Assembly: GCA_012295275.1 (NCBI GenBank)
Contig: CM022679.1
Coordinates: 28,518,164 to 28,550,663, forward strand
Length of the DNA stretch: 32,500 nt
Direction of reading: 5' to 3'
Source of the DNA: Chrysomallon squamiferum
Taxonomy: Eukaryota > Mollusca > Gastropoda > Neomphalida > Peltospiridae
Shown here piece after piece: positions 24,690 through 32,500 of the stretch (within the stretch, counting starts at the first letter, position 1; every line of letters starts with the position of its first letter). A model generated the notes under the pieces. It searched no databases and was not told the DNA's origin. It saw only the letters and a list, made by a program, of their open reading frames with translations. The position numbers and the translations under genes are program-made.

Positions 24690-26294
24690 CTTTTCCGTAT
24701 GAGTCTGTTTGTCTCAGAATCTCTTCCCTCCCTCACTTTATTTGTCAAACTTGCTATCTTTAAAAACATTCTGATCATATATATAAACAGAGAAGAAACA
24801 CACAGATCACCAATGATCTGCCAAAACCGCATACTGTCTTTGACACTTTTTCTTTTCATTCTTTCTTTCTGTTTTGATTTTCTTCTTCTTCGTTTCTTGT
24901 TTTTCGGGAAACAACTTGCAAATAAAGTTGTCTAAACCTATTTTGACGACAGTTGTACAATTTTTCAGATTGCGGTCACATTTTTAAGATTTATTAACAT
25001 GTTACGTCAAACATCGTCTGCTTTTTCTTGAGCGCCTAATGTGCTGCGACTCGCAGTTTCGTGTCGTCACCTGGCGACAGCTGTTGACATGACAACGCAC
25101 AGATACGTGTTAAATTCACATAGAAACGCGCCCGTAGCAAATTTCAGTAGGCAGAAAAAAAACGGGAGAAAACAAATAAAAATAGAACGAGGAGTTTTAG
25201 TTATTTCTCCAGTGCGTTTCGCCGTGGTTTACGAACGTGCACGAATGCTTGAAGCGCTGTCTTCTGCACGCTGCAGCTAATCCGCGCAGGATGACGCCGG
25301 CGCACGGACGTCAAAGAAACCACGTCGGGGTGAGATGGGCCAGTGTCTGATGTCCCCTTTACACCTGCTTATCCTCCCGTTCATTTAAAATATCACCGAA
25401 TCTTCTGTGTTTATAGTGGGCGCGTCAGAACACAAGGAACAAAGGTTGCAGGTATCTTATCAAACAGTGCGATTGTGAAGAAAAACATCGTGTTCTGCTG
25501 TAGCAACTGTTTTTATTTATTTATAAGTTGCTTATTTTTAAACGATGTTTTGTATTTTTACGTTAAATGTAGCTGTTTTCAAATACTTCTATTTTTTTCT
25601 TCCTGATATTTTCTCGTTTTGTTTGTGTGTTTGTTAGTTTATTTATTTATTTATTGTTGATCTTTAACATTTCCGTTTACGTAAACTTTTTTTCTTCATA
25701 TTTTAGTTTTAATTCACATTCTTGTTTTTCTCCTATCTATCTTTGTTTCTTTCTTTCCCTTTTTTTTTATATCATTTTGATTTTCCACCTTAGTCATTCA
25801 ATTGTTTCCTTTGTTTGGTCGTAAACGTTACGGAAGAAAACACCAATTGCTTTTCTTTAGCGGAATACGAGGGGCTTAAGTTACAACCCAGAGGTGATAC
25901 TTTTTACGGGAGCGCAAGGGATCAGTTCTGACTGCTCCTTGCTTGGCTGGGCACGGGAAAACAGCCCTGTCAGACGTGAAAATTGTGTTTACAAGTTACA
26001 AATCGGTGTTAGCCGGTTCGTTTGATCCCCGTTACAGAATTGCGAACCCGTGTCATCAAAGACGAGGCTTCGTTTAAATAGACGTGTGTTGGCGAATAAA
26101 AGATTACAGCGTGTAAGGAAATATGTTTCCAGTGTTAAGTCTGGAAACAGAGAACAGCTCGGACAACAAACACCGTGTTTATTGTATCAGTGTGGCAAAC
26201 TCGTAGATTAATAAGAACACGTGAAATCTACGTTTACAGGGACATGTGCTCCCCGAGACAAAGACACGTACTAACACAACGTTATCCTTACGTA

Positions 26295-26460
26295 CGTACA
26301 CACACATACACACACATACATTCACACACATACATACATTCACACACACATACATACATTCATTCACACACACACACAGAGACATACATACATACATACA
26401 TACATTCATTTACACACACATACCTACATACATACATACATTCATACATATCAAAATACA
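26295..26460 (+). repeat. (CACA/CATA)n tract
   Basis: CA and CATA repeat interrupted by CATT, essentially the reverse complement of the 4230-4484 tract. Confidence 0.93.
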
Positions 26461-26616
26461 TACAGCCTGAAAGAAAAAAGATGGCGATTATATTACTTAA
26501 AACATAAAACACAGAGTACTATATAATATTTCTGTGTCAACTATCTCAAACCGAAACGAAATAAAGATAGTAAGAAAGAAAGAAATAAAGACAATTAGAA
26601 AGGAATGAATGAATAA

Positions 26617-26740
26617 ATATTATTATTATTATTATTATTATTATTCTTTTTGTTGTTATTATTATGTTGTTGTTATTATTATTGCTATTATGATTATTAT
26701 TGTGTTGTTGTTGTTGATGTTGTTTTTATTGTTATTATTA
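26617..26740 (+). repeat. (ATT)n / TTG tract ending at a netrin acceptor
   Basis: (ATT)10 followed by degenerate TTG/TTA trinucleotides, running into the tgttgcag acceptor of the 26749 exon. Confidence 0.93.
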
Positions 26741-26748
26741 TGTTGCAG

Positions 26749-26823
26749 GTGATGGTGGATGTAGAAAATGTAAAAAACGAAGTCGACGACTCAACATTAA
26801 GAAGTTCTGTAAGAGAGACTTTG
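26749..26823 (+). CDS. NTN1: netrin C345C (NTR) domain, first exon
   Basis: A 75-bp phase 1-1 exon, acceptor tgttgcag, donor gtaagt. It encodes the start of the C345C/NTR module: the first two cysteines (Cys-Arg-Lys-Cys), a very basic run (KKRSRRLNIKK) and the third cysteine in FCKRDF. The matching human segment has the same three cysteines and a basic Lys-rich run, with one more residue between the first two cysteines. This basic module is associated with heparin and matrix binding. The upstream intron end is a long degenerate TTG/TTA tract that doubles as the polypyrimidine region. Confidence 0.93.
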
Positions 26824-28179
26824 GTAAGTACAATCAAATCTCAGTTAAAAAGTCAACTAGCAACTTCTCTTTTAACCCGAGTAGGGACTGAAAACCAAAT
26901 TAGGTAAATATGTTGTTACTATTGTAGCAAAACAGCAGAAGTAACAGCACCAGCTGTAAAAGTTGTTGTCAGTGTAGCAGTGGTTCACAGTAGTTGCATG
27001 TTGTGTTGGTAGTTAACAGTAGTAGTATTGGTTGTTGTTGCTGATGAAGTAACGGTAGTAGACGTGATAGTAGTAATTGGTGCGGCTATTTTAATATCAT
27101 TGGTACTGGAGATATCCTAATAGCGTGGTGATGGTTTCCAGAACTCGCTTCGTTGTAACACGCCTATATTTACAAAACTTGTGTAACTGTAATGCCATAC
27201 ATACATCGTCAGAGTTAATCAGTTTTCAGTGACAAAAAAACCCCCAAAAAACTGCACAACTTTCTTTTATGCGCGAAACAGAGGAGAAATAAGACTGTCA
27301 TAGTTTACGTTGGTAAGGTGGCGAAGCGTCAAAGTGGGAAATTAGGTAATCAACAACTCGACTGCGATACGCTTCAAGTGTACGGCCTGTTCTTATCTTT
27401 ACGATTTCTGTCCAAATAGATTCGCTGTCGATCGCCTGATAGGATCCGACAGGCGAACAAACCCGCGGTTTTCACCGTCACACCTCGCCTGCCAGACAAA
27501 CCAGCGTTTTGCAAACACGTTGTGCCGGATCCCAGCGCTGATAACAGTATCGCTATAAACACTTTTCAGTGTCGCCTTTACCACGGTAATCTCGTTTAAC
27601 AAAGACTCTTCTCACCTCCTCACAAAGCACGCGGCGTTGTCCTGTGTGCCTCTACAGCGCGAGACGTTCTGATTTGTTCAGTGAACGTCCCGATACGTTT
27701 CAAATAACACTCATTGTTTTGTTGTATGAAACTTCGTTGTTTGTAATATACGTTTGTGAATAGTTAAATAGGAAATATATATTTTGTTCTTACTTACAAA
27801 ACTTAATGTACATACTGGAACAGTCAAACGTACTATAATTATTCAACACATAGTCATTCTCTTAATACATTTACAAACATTTAAATGGTATTTCTCTTTA
27901 AAGTTACAGTAATTCTTTGAGTGTGTTTGTGGATGTTCAAGTAATCGTATATATTTTTATATATATATATGATACAAATATTAAAATATTCTAACATGGG
28001 TTTTGTTTACTGCGTTAGCAATATTTAAACACGGAGAGATGTTCTTACTGCAGTAACACTAATGATGACGACGACCATCATGGCGATGATAATAATAATA
28101 ATAATAATGTAAATAATTTATGTTATTCTTGTGATAGTTGTTTAAAGGACACATTCTGTAGAAGGAACGAATACAATAT

Positions 28180-28280
<101 letters not shown>

Positions 28281-28909
28281 CAAAACGAATTCCCAGCACC
28301 CTTCCGACCTTGAACTTCTGTTTCTCGACAAGAACGAGGCTAACAATAACGACTGTTTCAGAGATTAGACTTGACTGTACTTGATTGTGATCAAAGAAAC
28401 ACGTCTTACTCTCTAAACCCACTCACCGCTCGTGTAAGTGACAGAAACGTTCATTACCCAGCCAAGCCGTGGATCGCTTCCTTATAAACCGCAGAGTAAG
28501 AGTCTTCAGATCAGACCCTTGAAACCACCAGGACCCGCACCTTTTGTCGCCGTGTTTACCTGGCCCTCAGATCCCTCCTTTGTGCAGGGGCGTTGCGGGT
28601 GTGACACAGTATCTTTATTTGTAAGCCTCCAGTGGGACCACACATCCTCGGTGGCAATCTCGACTCTCGAGTACAGGACGTTGGAGGGTCACGTGATGAA
28701 GGAACTCCCACCGATTGCAGCCCGTGGGTGGCGGATCATAACTGCACCCCATTAACGTGAAGTTTCCATTGATCTCGTCTGAAGCAGTGATTCATTTCTG
28801 CTAGTCACTTTTGTTTGACGTGAAAACACTTAGCACTGTACAAATTTGTACAAGATAGATTTCGTCAAACTGACGTACAAAGGATGTGAAGAAATAATAT
28901 GATCTTTAG

Positions 28910-29115
28910 AGAGGGAGGGAGGGAGAAGTAGATACAGAGAGAGAAACAAAGTTTGATTGATAGATATATACAGACTGAGAGAGATAGACTGCTAGAGGGG
29001 TAGCGAGAGAGAGAAAGAGAGAGAAACAGACAGAGAGGGATAGGCTGAGAGAGAGAGAGAGAAAGAGAGAAACAGACAGAGAGGAATAGGCAGAGAGAGA
29101 GAGAGAAAGAGAGAA
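28910..29115 (+). repeat. degenerate GA-rich tract with a duplicated internal segment
   Basis: Imperfect GAGA/GGGA/ACAGACAG repeat. A segment of about 55 bp containing GAAACAGACAGAGAGG and an ATAGGC is present twice (around 29010-29052 and 29065-29095). Confidence 0.85.
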
Positions 29116-29394
29116 GATATCAGTGACAAATGTGATCAGTGTTTACACAGACGTTGTTTAAATCTCACAGCAGGTTATGTCTGTGACAAGTGTTTTTATC
29201 TTCTGTTACAGATCTCTCTTTATTCTGTTTTATTTTTTCTGTCTGACACGTTCAAATTCCGCTTCTAGTTACAGCCAGAGTAACATGTGACACGAAGTAT
29301 TATAACTGATATCCGAACGAAGAAATAAGATTTCTAGCAAAATATTTAATACGCTGATTCAACTGTCTTATTATTAGTAGCAATAGTATCAGTG

Positions 29395-29562
29395 GTATTA
29401 GTAGTACTAATAGTAGTAGTAGTAGTAGTAATAGTGCTCAGTGTTGTTGCTCTGATTGTTGTTGTAACCGTTGTTATTGTAGTAGTTGTAATAGTGTTGT
29501 TGTTAGTTTTACTATTACTATAATAGTAGTTGTAGTAGTATATATTACTGTAATAGTGACAG

Positions 29563-29609
<47 letters not shown>

Positions 29610-29642
29610 TTATTATTATTATTATTATTGTTGTTGTTGTTG
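29395..29642 (+). repeat. (TAG)n, (ACT)n, (ATT)n and (GTT)n tract ending at the last acceptor
   Basis: Trinucleotide runs, with (CTA)15 at about 29564-29608, then TTA, then TTG, ending 11 bp before the terminal coding exon. Confidence 0.95.
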
Positions 29643-29652
29643 TAATTTTCAG

Positions 29653-29981
29653 CTATCCAGGCTCAAGTTGTGTCGCGAGAGAAAGTGGAGGACTGGGTTA
29701 AATTCACCATCAACGTCATCAGCTTCTACAAGCAGAGCCGCGGGGACCGCACGCGCCGGGGGGAGACCTACCTGTGGGTGCCTAAAAAGGACCTCAAATG
29801 CAAATGTCCCAAGATACGGCTGAGTCAGCGATACCTGATCGTGGGCAAGTTGAAGAGGAACGGGAACAGAAGCGGCTACGTGGTGGACAGGACTAGTATT
29901 GTAATACGCTGGAAAGACAAGTGGCAGAGGCGGCTGCGTCGATTCGTCAAACACGAGCGAAGGGGAAAGTGTCGAAAGTGA
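29653..29981 (+). CDS. NTN1: netrin C345C (NTR) domain, terminal coding exon
   Basis: The acceptor is gtaattttcag. The first two bases complete an Ala codon, then 107 further codons run to a TGA at 29979-29981. The segment gives the rest of C345C: EDWVKFTINVISFYKQ, a basic DRTRRGE turn, YLWVPKKDL, the fourth and fifth cysteines in CKCPK, the YLIVGK strand, SIVIRWKDKWQRRLRRF, and the last cysteine in the basic tail GKCRK. The six C345C cysteines are complete when joined to the previous exon. An Asn-Arg-Ser sequon in the loop before GYVV is a possible glycosylation site. GC content is far above the surroundings. The overlapping minus-strand ORF here is a shadow. Confidence 0.97.
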
Positions 29982-30427
29982 ATGGATGACGTCATCGGTG
30001 ACGTCATAACCTAGATACCTAGAAAGTACTTATTTATGGAAAGATGAAGAAAGCAGTTTTAAGAAAAATCACATGACGTTTCTTAAATAAAAAATAAAAA
30101 CATTAAAAAAAAAGAAAAAAAACAAACACAAAGAAGAAAGAAAAAGATTTTTTTAAAAAGAAGAAAAAAGTTGTTAGACATATTTAAAGAAAAAGAAGGA
30201 AAAAAAAGTACTTCCAGTAAATAGATGGGCCATACGATATTCTTTGTAAGGGCTCATCGTTTAGTTTGGAATTCGAAGAGATTTTCTCTCTTTAAGAATT
30301 GACAGTAGAACATGCTGTTAGTGCACAACGATTGATATCATGTGATACTCGCGTATCTGTGAAAATACGAGAAATTTCCTGTTAATAGACACACATTAAC
30401 TTTACTCTTTAATTCTACTGGTATAAA

Positions 30428-30538
30428 TGACGTCATTCTATTATTAAATATTAATACATAAAGGTGACGTCATGTATATTACTAGTAGTTCTAGAGGTGG
30501 CGTCATAATTGTTACTAATAGTAGTTGAAGTGACGTCA
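30428..30538 (+). promoter_or_regulatory. TGACGTCA (CRE-type) palindromes in a 33-bp degenerate tandem repeat
   Basis: Perfect TGACGTCA occurs at 30428, 30465 and 30531, with one-mismatch TGGCGTCA at 30498. The last three are spaced exactly 33 bp apart, and the first two 33-bp units match at about 24 of 33 positions. Two more perfect copies sit at 29987 and 29999, just after the stop codon. TGACGTCA is the CREB/ATF consensus. Whether these act as binding sites, RNA elements or just a decayed satellite is unknown. Confidence 0.45.
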
Positions 30539-31079
30539 TTCGCTCTAATTTAGTCATTTAGACAATTATTTACAAATCGTCGGATCGCTTGTTCGCTGTG
30601 GTGGAATTACTAGAACAGAACAGAATCCGGTAGAACGGTTTGCTGACAGTTTTGTATATTTTGCACAGACAAAGCTATTTTTGGTTTGTAGTGTTTAAGG
30701 CCAGAATTTTTTTATTATCTGTTTGTACATGATGAGACTGTAGTAACAGTCTACCTCTGAATATGTATATTTGCGTTCTATGTTAACTATTTATTGGTTG
30801 TGAAGTAACTTGTTTGTTGGTACAAATATTTTAGGACAGATCACGTGATAGATGTTACAGATGAAATTCGATGTCGTCTGATTTTGATAAATAGAGTTTT
30901 TCTATTGGATAGCTGAAGAAAACATCTGATTGGTTAGGAACATTTTTTCTTGCTTATGATTGGATGGGATGAGAACCAGGAGATAGTAAAAACAAAATGG
31001 CATATGTATTTTCGTTGACATTTCTAACATACCTCATGGACACTTTTTATTAATTATCAATGTCCAAAATGTGTGTATA

Positions 31080-31085
31080 AATAAA
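31080..31085 (+). promoter_or_regulatory. candidate poly(A) signal
   Basis: AATAAA about 1.1 kb after the netrin stop, with a second AATAAA at 31122-31127. Motif match only; AATAAA is common in sequence this AT-rich. Confidence 0.35.
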
Positions 31086-31787
31086 TGTAAGAAATAATAA
31101 TAATTATTATTATGAACTAATAATAAAATATAGAACAATTATGGGTAAACGTGTTTAATAGCAATATAAACAATAGCTTCAGAGGTTTCAAAACTAACTT
31201 GTAATTAATTATTTAATTAATTAATTATCAAATTAACAGATCATGATAATTAGCTGTCTAGATCAAAGTTTATCTACACCTCCAGTAGCAGAGGAAGACT
31301 GACAAGGGTGTGGCTTGTAGAAGTTGTCAACTTCAGTGAGCGAATTTTTTTGTAAAATTAATAAATAAATTTAGTTAGTAAGTAATTAAGTAAATAAATA
31401 AACAAACAAATAAATAAATAAATAAGTAGCTAAATAAATAATAAAGAGTGATAATAATTCCTCACCGGCTCATGACTGATATATAAATATTTTGAATAGT
31501 TCTGATATTTAGATTTGTTTCACTGATTTACAAAATATAATTTAAGGTGTTGTTGTATAACTATTTTTATATTATTTAATTATACATGGCAGATGATCAT
31601 TTATTATTGTAATGATGTAACAGATTTACATCAGTTAATTATTTCTGATAGTTTCTAGAAATCGTTCAGTCTGAAAATCGTTACCGTTAATTTCTTGTCT
31701 GTACCAACCTTTATTAATGTTTCCGTTTCCATGGCAATTAAGAAAATCAAAGGGATAAATCAGCGATTATCTAATGTTGAAGATTTT

Positions 31788-31792
<5 letters not shown>

Positions 31793-31831
<39 letters not shown>

Positions 31832-31833
31832 TT
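31793..31833 (+). repeat. (TTTA)n microsatellite
   Basis: About 10 units. Related AAAT and TTAA runs are at 31203-31228 and 31351-31437. Confidence 0.93.
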
Positions 31834-32207
31834 ATGTTTTGTTATCATTATTATTATAACAATTTTATGTTTTTAAAGCTATAAACGTCAGTTATATTAA
31901 TTTACTTCTTCATGCGAATTGTCTTCTTTGGCAGAAGTTTTCGTTACAAACTTCGTTTCTTGAACGTTCTACAAAGCCAAATGAATCCATTTCGTGCTGC
32001 AAGTGCTTGTCATTATCAAATTTACAGACTGGCTGACAAGAAGAGAAGAAATCGTGTTCATAATTCTGAGGAATTTCTTAATAACCTCTGCCAAGAGTGA
32101 AACAACAGTTTATGATCTTCCAAACGATGACTAAGCACACAGCACGTGTAACTTCTTCCTCAGACAAGAAAGACCACGCAGCGATGTTTGGAAGGAATAA
32201 GCACTTG

Positions 32208-32408
32208 AAAATAATAATAATAATAATAATAATAAAAATAAATAAAAAAACAGTAAACAAAAAAAATAAAAACAAAATAAAATAAAACATAAAATAAAAT
32301 AAAATAAAATAAAATAAAATATAAAATAAAATAAAATAAAATAAAATAAAATAAAATAAAATAAAATAAAATACAAAATATAAAATAAAATAAAATAAAA
32401 TAAAATAA
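32208..32408 (+). repeat. (AAT)n and (AAAAT)n microsatellites
   Basis: (AAT)9 at 32208-32235, then about 120 bp of AAAAT pentanucleotides (32285-32408). The Tyr/Phe/Ile ORFs on the minus strand are artefacts. Confidence 0.95.
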
Positions 32409-32500
32409 ATTTTTAAATTTTTTTTCCTTCACGTCCTTCTCAGTTAAAACACACTATTTCGAGATTTTCAAACGGTAAATGTTTTATTTTTAATTTCTTC

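Larger units (their letters stand above)
20896..26748 (+). other. netrin intron linker to C345C
   Basis: 5853 bp, the longest complete intron. It holds the AAT/ATT palindrome, two CT tracts, the anonymous minus-strand exon-like ORF and GC-richer anonymous blocks at about 22150-22420, 25020-25340 and 25860-26060. Confidence 0.9.
29982..31127 (+). other. netrin 3' UTR (extent inferred)
   Basis: Downstream of the stop there is no further exon-like ORF. The stretch holds an A-rich tract (30085-30210), five perfect TGACGTCA palindromes, and two late AATAAA signals at 31080 and 31122. Earlier AATAAA matches at 30086 and 30093 sit in A-rich sequence and could serve as a short-UTR site or be chance. 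The true end is unknown. Confidence 0.55.
31128..32500. other. no gene seen; downstream of netrin
   Basis: AT-rich DNA with TTTA, AAAT and AAAAT repeats. A 62-codon + ORF at 31912-32100 has mixed composition but no recognisable family. Confidence 0.6.

Noticed and set aside
28438-28755. 105-codon + ORF in a GC-richer block
   Set aside because: No recognised family or domain, no clear splice sites, and minus-strand frames are also open; likely a compositional effect or old repeat.
29649-29954. 101-codon minus-strand ORF
   Set aside because: It is a shadow of the terminal netrin exon, whose + strand frame gives a complete C345C match.

Overview
This is AT-rich animal genomic DNA dominated by introns and simple-sequence repeats. 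Its one clear protein-coding gene is the 3' half of a netrin on the + strand: the secreted, laminin-related axon-guidance ligand of the NTN1 / UNC-6 / NetA-B class. The organism is a bilaterian animal. The vertebrate-like exon layout, long repeat-filled introns and abundant (GA)n, (ATT)n, (CATA)n and (TG)n tracts suggest an invertebrate such as a lophotrochozoan, perhaps a mollusc; that placement is inference.

Layout. Positions 1-14005 contain no exon I can support and are probably the long intron following the exon for the laminin N-terminal domain (VI) plus LE1, which lies upstream of the window. The netrin exons are: LE2 copy A (14006-14194), LE2 copy B (14256-14444), LE3 (17883-18032), a 45-bp linker exon (20851-20895), the start of the C345C/NTR domain (26749-26823), and the terminal exon with the rest of C345C and the stop (29653-29981). 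A 3' UTR of about 1.1 kb follows, with candidate poly(A) signals at 31080 and 31122. Every boundary has GT-AG sites and every intron is phase 1, so exons can be skipped or exchanged without breaking the frame.

The main discovery is the tandem pair of LE2 exons. Both are exactly 189 bp, both are phase 1-1, both carry all eight LE cysteines, and they are about 73% identical in protein (46/63 by my alignment). Only 61 bp separates them. This is the classic layout of mutually exclusive alternative exons, and would let one gene make two netrins differing only in LE2. In human netrin-1, LE2 contributes to the second, charge-mediated receptor site used by DCC and UNC5-type receptors. Copy B keeps the Arg-Arg-Cys-Arg patch there, while copy A reads Arg-Gln-Cys-Arg. 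A receptor-choice switch is therefore plausible but unproven.

Other structure includes a 33-copy, 16-bp minisatellite (4873-5400), a nine-copy 31-bp minisatellite (9340-9616), and five long (GA)n/(CT)n tracts that could pair within the pre-mRNA and loop out exons. Trinucleotide microsatellites serve as or adjoin polypyrimidine tracts at three netrin acceptors. TGACGTCA palindromes cluster in the 3' UTR, three of them (one imperfect) at exact 33-bp spacing. One anonymous phase 0-0 exon-like ORF lies on the minus strand at 23262-23480. No tRNA, rRNA, CRISPR array or intact transposon was recognised.
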